11,806 bases of DNA, from the NCBI GenBank assembly GCA_028679985.1, contig JAJRAH010000064.1, positions 1 through 11,806 of the forward strand, read 5' to 3'. The stretch is from Methanomassiliicoccales archaeon. GTDB taxonomy: Archaea > Thermoplasmatota > Thermoplasmata > Methanomassiliicoccales > JACIVX01. Shown here one piece after another: positions 6,542 through 11,806 of the stretch (position 1 is its first letter; the number at the start of each line of letters is the position of its first letter). The position numbers were made by a program, and so were the translations under genes. A model generated the notes under the pieces. It saw only the letters and a list, made by a program, of their open reading frames with translations, made no database searches and was not told the DNA's origin.

Positions 6542-7466
6542 AACTGAACAACTCCATCCATCTTTCCTGGCTTTCCTTCCAAGAGGCCAATCGGTCTCTC
6601 TTCGCCTTGCCGCCGATCTTCTCCAGATACTCCTCGGGTGACTTGACGCCGTAAACGTACTTGTTGAGATACCTTTCCTTGAAAGCTTCGGCACTCTCCC
6701 CGGCCGACTTAATGTACTCGGAGATGTGTTCCCTATCGTAAGCGTAGTAGGGATAGCAGCTGGTCGGGTGAGCGCCGAAAGGTGCCTCGACGACCGCCGT
6801 CGTTTCGTAGTAAGGAATCGTCGGTCCCTCCTCGATCATCTCCTTCTCCGGAATGATCTCCTCCGCCGTCACTATCACCTTCTTTGAGGCTCTTATGAAA
6901 AGGACATCCGCCACGTATGGCGGCATGATCTTCAGATTACCATGAATGTCCGCCTTCTGAGCATGTATTATCGCAACATCTGGGACCAGAGCAGGAACGA
7001 GCACAATCTTCTTCCCCGTGAACGGATCGATCATCGGCTTGAACTCGGGATGCAGTTTGATTTCGTCGCTGCCTTTGATGCTGCGGACGGGTACGAACGG
7101 AATGCCGAATTCGCTCGCGCGAAGCTGCATGATGATCGTGTTGCAGCAGTTCTCCCTTATCTTCACCTGTCCAGTCTCGCATGCCCTCCTGTAATTGGGA
7201 GCGAGACCGAAGTCCTGTTCGAAACTGACATGCGTCTCCTGCACGGCGCCGACAATCCCGCCCCCGCATGCGAAATCGACGTCAAAGCCATGAGCAGTCC
7301 CGACCAAATGGAGATCTCTCCTCCCCTGTCTCATAAGTTCTCTGAGCAAGGCGATAGGCTCCCTCATACAGAGGCCGCCACCAACAGCGACGATGTCCCC
7401 GTCATTGATCATGGAGGCTGCCTTCTCCATCGTCACGAGCTTATTTCGATCGGTGAATACTCCCAT
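6534..7466 (-). CDS. Class I CoA-transferase-like enzyme, alpha subunit (GctA/IpdA-like)
   Basis: The 310-residue product is colinear with glutaconate CoA-transferase alpha: an N-terminal GDIVAVGGG segment, then FGIPFVPV (about residues 120-127), DVAIIHAQKADIHGN, VTAEEIIP and EAPFGAHPTSCYP. Glu105, in VKIRENCC, lies where IpdA is reported to have an important glutamate, though GctA appears to have an acidic residue there too, so this does not separate the two. The protein pairs with the beta subunit directly downstream (8-bp overlap) as a hetero-oligomer in the cytoplasm. The start at 7466 is well supported: GGAGGATC lies just before it and a TATA-like box about 48 bp upstream. It is the first gene of the long minus-strand locus. 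The substrate may be a dicarboxylic or ring-cleavage CoA ester; this is inference. Confidence 0.92.
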   Translation of the reverse strand: MGVFTDRNKLVTMEKAASMINDGDIVAVGGGLCMREPIALLRELMRQGRRDLHLVGTAHGFDVDFACGGGIVGAVQETHVSFEQDFGLAPNYRRACETGQVKIRENCCNTIIMQLRASEFGIPFVPVRSIKGSDEIKLHPEFKPMIDPFTGKKIVLVPALVPDVAIIHAQKADIHGNLKIMPPYVADVLFIRASKKVIVTAEEIIPEKEMIEEGPTIPYYETTAVVEAPFGAHPTSCYPYYAYDREHISEYIKSAGESAEAFKERYLNKYVYGVKSPEEYLEKIGGKAKRDRLASWKESQERWMELFSYE

Positions 7467-7510
7467 GTAAGATCCTCCGCGGAATGGTTTATTCGAACCA
7501 CTTATGGACG

Positions 7511-7520
7511 GTTAAATATG
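7511..7520 (-). promoter_or_regulatory. TATA-like promoter of the CoA-transferase/acyl-CoA synthetase operon
   Basis: The minus strand reads CATATTTAAC, a good archaeal TATA box. A start point about 26 bases on, near 7489, would leave a leader of about 23 bases containing the GGAGGATC ribosome site before ATG 7466. The 124-bp gap up to the next gene is AT-rich and holds nothing else that I can identify. Confidence 0.55.
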
Positions 7521-7590
7521 TTTCCTTCAAATAATACGCTCAAACAGGGTAATTCCGAAATCTGATTTATGCAATATGAGCTGAGGGGTG

Positions 7591-7968
7591 CTATCGGTCC
7601 AACTCCTCGCCCTGAGCAGAGAAATGCATATCCAAGATCTCATGCTCTCTGGCAATTCTCTGATTCCTGCACGTCCTACATTCTATGTCCTTACCGAGCC
7701 TGCGCTTCAGCCTCACGATAGAAGAATCCATCTCCGCGATCTCCCCACACGAGCACAACGCCTTGCTTTTTGGATATGAACCGAGCATGACCTCACCCCC
7801 GGCAGAGAAGCAGTTTGAAGGAGCTGGGGGTCGAGAAATGAGACCGGGTTTCCCCTTGCCGAAGCCGAGCATCGACTCTGATCCTAAGGATCTATTATGA
7901 CGCATCTCAGGTGAAAGCATGAGGACTGCGTCCGACCTAGCTTCCGCTATTCTATGATCAAATTCCAT
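7591..7968 (-). CDS. Small Cys4 (zinc-finger-like) protein of unknown function
   Basis: The gene encodes 125 residues that I do not recognise as a named family. The C-terminal half holds two cysteine pairs, CSCG (Cys72, Cys74) and CRTC (Cys97, Cys100), about 22 residues apart, followed by the basic RNQRIAREHE. This looks like a zinc-binding finger or ribbon. Residues 20-65 are rich in Gly, Ser and Pro and are probably poorly ordered. GGGGGGAGAT stands directly before ATG 7968, which supports the start. No membrane segment or signal peptide is seen. A DNA- or RNA-binding or adaptor role would fit a small basic zinc protein next to a regulator gene, but this is a guess. The upstream 281 bp are unusually rich in dyad symmetries. 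The gene could be over-called, since only the ribosome site and cysteine spacing support it. Confidence 0.6.
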   Translation of the reverse strand: MEFDHRIAEARSDAVLMLSPEMRHNRSLGSESMLGFGKGKPGLISRPPAPSNCFSAGGEVMLGSYPKSKALCSCGEIAEMDSSIVRLKRRLGKDIECRTCRNQRIAREHEILDMHFSAQGEELDR

Positions 7969-7995
7969 CTATCTCCCCCCGATGGACGTGCCAAC

Positions 7996-8007
7996 CAGTC
8001 TAGACTG
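7996..8007. repeat. 12-bp perfect palindrome CAGTCTAGACTG
   Basis: The palindrome lies 28 bases upstream of the ATG of the Cys4 gene, where a promoter or operator is expected. Outer arms GGACG (7984-7988) and CGTCC (8014-8018) are almost co-centred with it, giving a nested dyad of 35 bp. This may be an operator for a dimeric regulator or a hairpin next to the ribosome site. Confidence 0.4.
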
Positions 8008-8133
8008 CGAGATCGTCCCAAAGGCTGGTAAAACTGGCCCCGACTCGCGTTTCCGCAAGCGAAATACGTTATCCTGAGTAATGACTTAAAGGTTTCCTAA
8101 ACGGTATGAAGTCTTGATGGTCATCGAGTCGAA

Positions 8134-8154
8134 CCAGTATGTGAGGAATACTGG
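8134..8154. repeat. Inverted repeat CCAGTAT-N7-ATACTGG
   Basis: Two perfect 7-bp arms are separated by GTGAGGA on the plus strand. It sits about 25 bases downstream (minus sense) of the TATA-like TTTATAAT at 8178-8185, so it would overlap or start the transcript. No T-run follows on either strand, so it is not an obvious terminator. An operator or a 5' hairpin are both possible. Confidence 0.4.
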
Positions 8155-8177
8155 AAATACGAGTCAATCTACATATT

Positions 8178-8185
8178 ATTATAAA
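8178..8185 (-). promoter_or_regulatory. TATA-like box downstream of the Lrp gene
   Basis: The very AT-rich stretch 8171-8190 reads TTTATAAT on the minus strand. It would drive a transcript toward the Cys4 gene with a leader of nearly 190 bases, which is long for an archaeon. The stretch may instead be simple AT-rich spacer after the Lrp gene, so support is weak. Confidence 0.3.
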
Positions 8186-8249
8186 TTAAGTCCAATCTTC
8201 ATTCTGTCGAGTGATTTCCGAGTCCTATAGGCCATTTCATAGAACGGCA

Positions 8250-8693
8250 TCAAGGCTCATCCTTGACCGAAGCGAACGAGGCGCATGTGATCGTCCTCCC
8301 CACACCCTCGATCTGTCGAAGTCTGTCGATCACGAGCGAGCCGATGTCCTCCATCGATTTGCCCCTCACCTTGAGAAGTATGTCATACTCACCGGAGATC
8401 AGGTGGACCTCACGCACTCCGTCCAGCTCAGAGATCTTCTTGGCGAGTTCTCTCTGAGAGAGCGAACTGTTCGGGAGAAAGGAGACCAGAATGAAGGCCG
8501 ATATAGGCTCCCCGAGTTTGGAGTGGTCCGGAATCACGGTGAAACCGCGGATCACTCCCTTCTCCCGCATCTTTCTGATCCTTTCATGGACCGTCGCCCG
8601 GGGCATGTTAAGAGCTTTCGCGATTGCCTTCGTGCTCCTGCTTGAATCCGATTCCAATTCACGTAGTATCGCGAGGTCCTTTTCGTCGATCAT
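8250..8693 (-). CDS. Lrp/AsnC-family transcriptional regulator
   Basis: The 147-residue protein has the two Lrp/AsnC domains. An N-terminal winged helix-turn-helix covers residues 2-50 (DEKDLAILRELESDSS, then recognition helix PRATVHERIRKMREKGVI). A RAM ligand-binding and oligomerisation domain covers about 65-140 (FILVSFLP, DGVREVHLISGEYDILLKVR). Family members bind DNA as dimers or octamers and sense amino acids or other small molecules. There is no ribosome site before ATG 8693. A TATA-like box is centred about 26 bases upstream, so the mRNA is probably leaderless. That box lies inside a perfect palindrome, which fits autoregulation. The divergent gene at 8886 and the catabolic operon ending upstream of 7466 are possible further targets; this is inferred only from position. 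Confidence 0.93.
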   Translation of the reverse strand: MIDEKDLAILRELESDSSRSTKAIAKALNMPRATVHERIRKMREKGVIRGFTVIPDHSKLGEPISAFILVSFLPNSSLSQRELAKKISELDGVREVHLISGEYDILLKVRGKSMEDIGSLVIDRLRQIEGVGRTITCASFASVKDEP

Positions 8694-8715
8694 CCTATCA
8701 TGATTGATTGGGCCA

Positions 8716-8729
8716 GAAATAAGTATTTC
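8716..8729. promoter_or_regulatory. Palindrome GAAATA-AG-TATTTC covering the Lrp-gene TATA box
   Basis: The 14-bp site has perfect 6-bp arms. On the minus strand it includes TTATTT centred 26 bases before the ATG of the regulator gene. A dimeric regulator bound here would block TBP, so this is a good candidate for the self-repression site common in Lrp genes. The overlap with the promoter is seen; binding is inferred. Confidence 0.5.
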
Positions 8730-8857
8730 CGTTGAGGACCTTTAAAACCTTGCAGACGGACCCCAGATACCTCTTGATCTCAGCACGGACCGCAGGAATC
8801 TGAATTGGACGTGGCGGCGAAGCGATTGGACAAGAAACAGCGGATGCGGGAAAAGTG

Positions 8858-8863
8858 TTATTT
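8858..8863 (+). promoter_or_regulatory. TATA-like box of the nucleotidyltransferase gene
   Basis: TTATTT, followed by CT, is centred about 26 bases before ATG 8886. No Shine-Dalgarno sequence lies between them, which suggests a leaderless mRNA. The same TTATTTCT core stands before the divergent Lrp gene. The stretch between the two boxes (8730-8857) holds no gene that I can support. Confidence 0.4.
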
Positions 8864-8885
8864 CTTCGATGTGTCCTCGTAACTA

Positions 8886-9350
8886 ATGATGGTTCGTGAA
8901 GCGGGCGACTTCCGATTCGGAAGGTGGCTTTGGCTTTACAGGAAACTCGAAAGATTGATGGACAAAATCGAAACCCAGGACCTACCAATGCATATCAAGG
9001 AGGTCTACCTCTTCGGTAGCTTCATCAAAGGAAAGAGCGATCCGAAGGACGTCGACATACTCCTCATCTACGACTCTGAGAAGACCGCGATGAAGTATGA
9101 GACTCGCGGGAGAAGGGGAGACAAGCGTTGGAGGATGTGGGAACTCAGCAAGTCCCCCTCAAGGCTGAGAGGTCGTCTGAAAAGGAATTCTGAGAGGACT
9201 GTCGACCTGACCATCTGCCCATCGGTCGAGGAATTCCAAAGAGATCTCACAAGGCAGCTAGACCTTTGCCTCAGAATTTGGAGTTCCGACGATAGAGATT
9301 GGCGCACGAATTTGAACATGCACCTTATTGGTGTCAAACGGGAGACCTGA
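8886..9350 (+). CDS. Minimal nucleotidyltransferase-fold protein (pol beta superfamily)
   Basis: The 154-residue protein carries the nucleotidyltransferase signature LFGSFIKGKSDPKDVDILL: Gly44-Ser45, nine residues, then Asp55 and Asp57. A likely third carboxylate is Asp107 in ERTVDLTI. Family members transfer a nucleotide to protein, RNA or small-molecule targets; many small ones are MNT antitoxins paired with HEPN toxins. No HEPN gene is adjacent here. The N-terminus has an aromatic and basic stretch (FGRWLWLYRK, residues 11-20), and residues 73-104 are strongly basic (RGRRGDKRWR, RLRGRLKR), so contact with nucleic acid is plausible. It is the only plus-strand gene in the window and its 3' end overlaps the OsmC gene by 17 bp. 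The start could be ATG 8886 or 8889; a TATA-like box at 8858 favours a leaderless start here. Confidence 0.83.
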   Translation: MMVREAGDFRFGRWLWLYRKLERLMDKIETQDLPMHIKEVYLFGSFIKGKSDPKDVDILLIYDSEKTAMKYETRGRRGDKRWRMWELSKSPSRLRGRLKRNSERTVDLTICPSVEEFQRDLTRQLDLCLRIWSSDDRDWRTNLNMHLIGVKRET

Positions 9351-9762
9351 CGTCGATCTTCACGTCTATCCCTTCCCGCACGCTCTGCGTCACTATGCAG
9401 AAGTCCTCGAAGATCTCGCGGCATCGCTCTAGCTTGTTGGGATCGTCGATCTCGGGCCTTATGCTGACGATCATCGAAGTCACCCTCAACCTCCCGCGAT
9501 CGTTCCTTTCCAGCGTCGTAGATACTTCTGCCGTCATCGACATCACGTCCGCCCTCGACTTTCTCAGACAAAATGCGAGACTCGCGCAGAGACAGCTGCC
9601 GACGGCGGCAGCCAGCAGCCTGCCCGCATTCGGATAGTCACCGCTGCCGAGAGGTTCCGGTTCATCGACGAAGATGTCCTCGATCTTCTCGGAGTTGAAG
9701 CTGACCCTCAGCTGGTAGTTCTCCATCAATTCGATTCCGGTCTTGAATTTTCCAGCGTCCAT
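9334..9762 (-). CDS. OsmC/Ohr-family protein (peroxide-detoxification fold)
   Basis: The 142-residue product has OsmC-family features: DEPEPLGSGDYPNAGRLL, then GSCLCASLAF on the central helix with Cys57 and Cys59, and DFCIVTQSVREGI with Cys122. One of the first pair and Cys122 should make the redox pair that reduces organic hydroperoxides in OsmC and Ohr. Extra cysteines occur at 65 and 114. Members with such a variant are often of unknown substrate, so the peroxidase role is by family only. GGAAGGT lies eight bases before ATG 9762; Met13 is another possible start. It follows the nicotinate phosphoribosyltransferase gene by 37 bp and may be the third gene of that operon. Its 3' end overlaps the convergent nucleotidyltransferase gene. 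Confidence 0.88.
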   Translation of the reverse strand: MDAGKFKTGIELMENYQLRVSFNSEKIEDIFVDEPEPLGSGDYPNAGRLLAAAVGSCLCASLAFCLRKSRADVMSMTAEVSTTLERNDRGRLRVTSMIVSIRPEIDDPNKLERCREIFEDFCIVTQSVREGIDVKIDVRSPV

Positions 9763-9799
9763 CTGAATCGACCTTCCACTATGTCGACGGCTGCGAATA

Positions 9800-10996
9800 C
9801 TAGATAGCTTCGAGTTCGATCTTCTCCAGCTGACTCAGAACTCTGGATCGTAGCTGCTTCGGCGTGGGTCTCTCTTCCGTCCGCCTACCTTTGCTCAACA
9901 ACTTCTTCTCAATCAACTTCATCTCTGTGGCGCATTTGGAACAGGATGGCACTTGATTCCTGTTATGTGTGACGCCGTAATCCAGACAGTCCGGGCATCT
10001 GAACACATACTTCCTACCGCCGTATTTCCCGCGCTTCGCGACTGGCTTTCCCGCCTTCTCTACGATGTCCATGGCGAAATCCACCGTGGGGGCGTTGCTG
10101 ATGCTTGTCCCGACGCCGAAACCGTCGGCCCCAGCCTTCAAGAGAGGAGGTATGGATCTCTCGCTCAGTCCTCCTGACACGAAGATCTTCACCTTGTCAT
10201 AGCCGCGGATGTCCATCTCCCACCTGACCTCTCTGATCAGGTCAGGAAATGATCCCTTTCTGGATCCAGGTGTATCCAGGCGCACCGCATATAGGTTCTC
10301 GACGGATTCACACGCCATTATCGCTTCCGCCTTCTCGTCGGAATACGTGTCTATCAGAGCGACCCTCGGGACCTTCGAATCGATGACCTCGTCAAAAGCT
10401 CTGAAGGCTCTCCGCTGGTCTTCCATCATGACTATGAGCGCGTGCGGCATTGTGCCCGTTGGCTCCGCGCCGATCGTCTCCGCCCCGAGGAGCGAGGAGA
10501 CGCCATCACACCCGCCGATGAACGAAGCCCTATCGAGGGCTGGACACATCGACGGATGCATCCTCCTTATTCCGAAAGCTATGACTCTCCTATCCCCGGC
10601 CAATTTCTTGCACCGCGAGGCCATCGTCGCGACGCCAGTAGAATGACATATCATGCCGAGTATCGGGGTTTCATAGACACAGTATTCCGAATAGGAACCG
10701 TCTATCGTCAGCACTGGTACCCGAACCCCGTCTGCTGCCCTGGACCTGAACACCGTCCCTTCAGGTATCCCCCACAGATCGATCCTACGACCCTCCATAA
10801 GCCTGAGGACCTCCTCCAGGCCGCAGAAAACGGCCCAAGGCCAGCCCCTAGGAAGTTCGCTGACCGTGAACTCCGAGAGAGCTTCTTCTCCCAGCATGCC
10901 CTCCGCCGCCAGGACCTCCATCGTTCGCGAGAAGTAGATGTCGGTCGTTCGTCCTTTCATGATGTCGTCGTCAGACGCGCTGAAGAACCTCTTCAG
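9800..10996 (-). CDS. pncB: Nicotinate phosphoribosyltransferase with a likely CTG start
   Basis: This enzyme joins nicotinate to PRPP to make nicotinate mononucleotide for NAD salvage. The archaeal-type protein shows IPEGT, YETPILG, FGIRRMHP, IGGCDGVSS, GTMPHAL, LIDTYSDEK, RLDTPGSRKG, REVRWEMD, VSGGL and GVGTSIS, the last two being phosphate-binding loops. A C-terminal zinc ribbon follows (Cys334, Cys337, Cys352, Cys355). The first ATG in frame is at 10960, but the codons upstream encode LKRFFSASDDDI, which matches the start of the Thermoplasma enzyme (MNVFNTASDEDI, from memory) residue for residue in length. No ATG, GTG or TTG exists in that extension. CTG at 10994-10996 follows GGTGATT and overlaps the nicotinamidase stop as CTGA, giving 398 residues. 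Starting at ATG 10960 would give 386. Confidence 0.93.
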   Translation of the reverse strand: MKRFFSASDDDIMKGRTTDIYFSRTMEVLAAEGMLGEEALSEFTVSELPRGWPWAVFCGLEEVLRLMEGRRIDLWGIPEGTVFRSRAADGVRVPVLTIDGSYSEYCVYETPILGMICHSTGVATMASRCKKLAGDRRVIAFGIRRMHPSMCPALDRASFIGGCDGVSSLLGAETIGAEPTGTMPHALIVMMEDQRRAFRAFDEVIDSKVPRVALIDTYSDEKAEAIMACESVENLYAVRLDTPGSRKGSFPDLIREVRWEMDIRGYDKVKIFVSGGLSERSIPPLLKAGADGFGVGTSISNAPTVDFAMDIVEKAGKPVAKRGKYGGRKYVFRCPDCLDYGVTHNRNQVPSCSKCATEMKLIEKKLLSKGRRTEERPTPKQLRSRVLSQLEKIELEAI

Positions 10997-11523
10997 AGAA
11001 TCACCTTGCTCAGGCTGACGACCTTGGCGTTGTAGAGTTTCTTCATCTCATCGAGAGCGTTGCATTGAGCTTCGTCCGATATCGTCTGGACGCACTCGGT
11101 AGGCACCGTCACGCTGTAGCCTCTGAAGAATGCGTCAGCAGCGGTGTGTCTCACACAGATATCTGTCGTCACGCCAGCCACTATGACCTCTTTGACACCG
11201 AGCTCATCCAGCAATTTGTCAAGTCCCGTCTCGTGAAAGGAGCTGTATCTGGTCTTCTCAAGCACGTAATCCCCCTTCTGCGGGGCGATTTCCGGGACGA
11301 TCTCAGATCCCTTCGTGCCTTTCATAGCGTGTTCCCCCCAGACCTCGAGTTCCTTGTCACCCTTCTTGTGAGCATCCCTCAAATAGATCACCGGGAGGCC
11401 TTTCTCTCGGGCCCTTGCTAGCAACTCCTTCACGCATGGAACAACCCGCTGTGCTCTCTCGCTTCCAAACTTGCCGTAGACGAAATCGTGTATCATGTCG
11501 ACAACCAGGACGGCCCTTTTCAT
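10993..11523 (-). CDS. pncA: Nicotinamidase (isochorismatase-like hydrolase)
   Basis: This 176-residue cysteine hydrolase turns nicotinamide into nicotinate and ammonia, feeding the phosphoribosyltransferase encoded next. The catalytic triad is visible: Asp9 (VVDMIHDF), Lys90 (LEKTRYSSF) and Cys123 (VTTDICVRHTAADA). The zinc or iron site that separates nicotinamidases from other isochorismatase-fold enzymes is also present as Asp50 and His52 (LRDAH) and His65 (WGEHAM). The spacing agrees with archaeal nicotinamidases. ATG 11523 gives the usual MKRAVLVVDM start and has GGTG nine bases upstream; GTG 11532 would add three residues and be nearly leaderless from the TATA box at 11557-11564. The stop overlaps the likely CTG start of the next gene, so the two are translated together. 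Confidence 0.93.
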   Translation of the reverse strand: MKRAVLVVDMIHDFVYGKFGSERAQRVVPCVKELLARAREKGLPVIYLRDAHKKGDKELEVWGEHAMKGTKGSEIVPEIAPQKGDYVLEKTRYSSFHETGLDKLLDELGVKEVIVAGVTTDICVRHTAADAFFRGYSVTVPTECVQTISDEAQCNALDEMKKLYNAKVVSLSKVIL

Positions 11524-11556
11524 AATCGGCACCGTCCATCAGATTGGCTGGGCGAC

Positions 11557-11564
11557 TATTAAAA
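11557..11564 (-). promoter_or_regulatory. TATA-like promoter of the NAD-salvage operon
   Basis: The minus strand reads TTTTAATA in the 77-bp gap after the enolase gene. A start point near 11534 would leave a leader of 2 or about 11 bases, depending on whether GTG 11532 or ATG 11523 is used. It would drive the nicotinamidase and phosphoribosyltransferase genes and possibly the OsmC-family gene. Confidence 0.45.
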
Positions 11565-11609
11565 CTCTTTTTGTCTTCAGAATCGTCGAGTCAGGCGCAG
11601 AATCGGGTC

Positions 11610-11806
11610 CTAAGTTCTCCTGTATGTCGCCAATCCTCGGAAACGAGCCTTGGAACCGAGCGACTCCTCTATTCTGAGAAGCCTGTTGTATTTCGCCGTC
11701 CTCTCCGTCCTCGCAGGCGCTCCTGACTTGATCTGTCCGCAGCCTAGCGCAACCGCGATATCCGAGATCGACGTATCCTCCGTCTCGCCTGAGCGGTGAC
11801 TCACCA
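11610..11806 (-). CDS. eno: Enolase (phosphopyruvate hydratase), C-terminal fragment
   Basis: The last 65 residues of enolase are present; the gene runs off the right edge, so its start is outside the window. The sequence VSHRSGETEDTSISDIAV followed by LGCGQIKSGAP and RTERTAKYNRLLRIEE is the strongly conserved C-terminal active-site region. His of SHRSGET and Lys of QIKSGAP are the substrate-binding His and the catalytic Lys of the 2-phosphoglycerate to phosphoenolpyruvate reaction. The codon that begins the visible part is an internal GTG (Val), not a start. It ends with a normal stop and is followed on the minus strand by the promoter of the NAD-salvage genes. Confidence 0.95.
   Translation of the reverse strand, partial: VSHRSGETEDTSISDIAVALGCGQIKSGAPARTERTAKYNRLLRIEESLGSKARFRGLATYRRT

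Larger units (their letters stand above)
7969..8155 (-). promoter_or_regulatory. Possible structured leader or small RNA upstream of the Cys4 gene
   Basis: If transcription starts about 26 bases after the TATA-like TTTATAAT at 8178-8185, the RNA would begin near 8155-8158. It would contain three possible stem-loops: 8134-8154 (CCAGTAT, 7-base loop, ATACTGG), 8050-8064 (TTTC-CGC paired with GCGAAA, one bulged base) and 7984-8018 (GGACG with CGTCC around the palindrome CAGTCTAGACTG at 7996-8007). The last lies just before the ribosome site of the Cys4 gene. I match it to no known riboswitch class. The dyads could equally be protein-binding sites on DNA. Confidence 0.3.

Noticed and set aside
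5699..6694. A 331-codon reading of the CoA-transferase-like beta gene starting at 6694
   Set aside because: The extra 51 residues are a shadow of the alpha gene; ATG 6541 overlaps the alpha stop in the usual coupled way and gives the family length.
8086..8124. 12-residue leader-peptide-like frame MTIKTSYRLGNL in the dyad-rich interval
   Set aside because: Too short to judge, no convincing ribosome site, and no run of one regulated amino acid as in attenuators.
8120..8145. GGTTCGACTC on the minus strand resembling a tRNA T-loop
   Set aside because: The flanking bases do not pair into a five-base T-stem and no acceptor or anticodon stems can be found around it.
8698..8988. 96-codon minus-strand frame
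   Set aside because: It overlaps the start of the nucleotidyltransferase gene and both promoters, has no ribosome site that I can see and no domain features.
11610..11804. A complete 64-codon gene starting at 11804
   Set aside because: The first codon is an internal GTG of the conserved enolase SHRSGET region; the gene continues past the right edge.

Overview
The window reads as euryarchaeal DNA, most likely from an uncultured member of the Thermoplasmatota. Several genes carry AT-rich TATA-like boxes about 26 bases before the start codon and no Shine-Dalgarno sequence, as in archaeal leaderless mRNAs. Others have GGAGG or GGTGATC-type sites. The acyl-CoA synthetase is the two-subunit ADP-forming enzyme typical of archaea, and the nicotinate phosphoribosyltransferase closely resembles the Thermoplasma acidophilum enzyme as I remember it. 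The lineage is an inference from gene content; no rRNA gene or phylogenetic marker is present apart from a 65-residue enolase tail.

Bases 1-7466 (all minus strand, read right to left) hold an accessory catabolic locus. It begins with a two-subunit class I CoA-transferase-like enzyme (6534-7466 and 5699-6541) whose beta subunit lacks the usual catalytic glutamate. ADP-forming acyl-CoA synthetase alpha (4251-5663) and beta (3551-4246) follow. After a 142-bp gap with its own promoter come a UroD-like methyltransferase (2362-3408), a stand-alone corrinoid protein (1567-2229), a second paralogous UroD-like methyltransferase (497-1546) and an amidohydrolase cut by the left edge (1-478). My reading is that a methylated or methoxylated compound is demethylated onto the corrinoid protein, while the acid skeleton is handled as a CoA thioester whose cleavage makes ATP. 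The substrate is unknown.

Bases 7467-8885 are regulatory in character: the promoter of the CoA-transferase operon, a small Cys4 protein (7591-7968), a 281-bp non-coding interval with three dyad symmetries, and an Lrp/AsnC regulator (8250-8693) with a palindrome on its own TATA box.

Bases 8886-11806 hold housekeeping and salvage genes. A lone plus-strand nucleotidyltransferase-fold gene (8886-9350) runs tail-to-tail into an OsmC-family gene (9334-9762). Nicotinate phosphoribosyltransferase (9800-10996) and nicotinamidase (10993-11523) form an NAD-salvage pair, and the phosphoribosyltransferase appears to start at a CTG that overlaps the nicotinamidase stop. The C-terminal end of enolase (11610-11806) is cut by the right edge. 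I saw no tRNA, rRNA, CRISPR array or insertion sequence.
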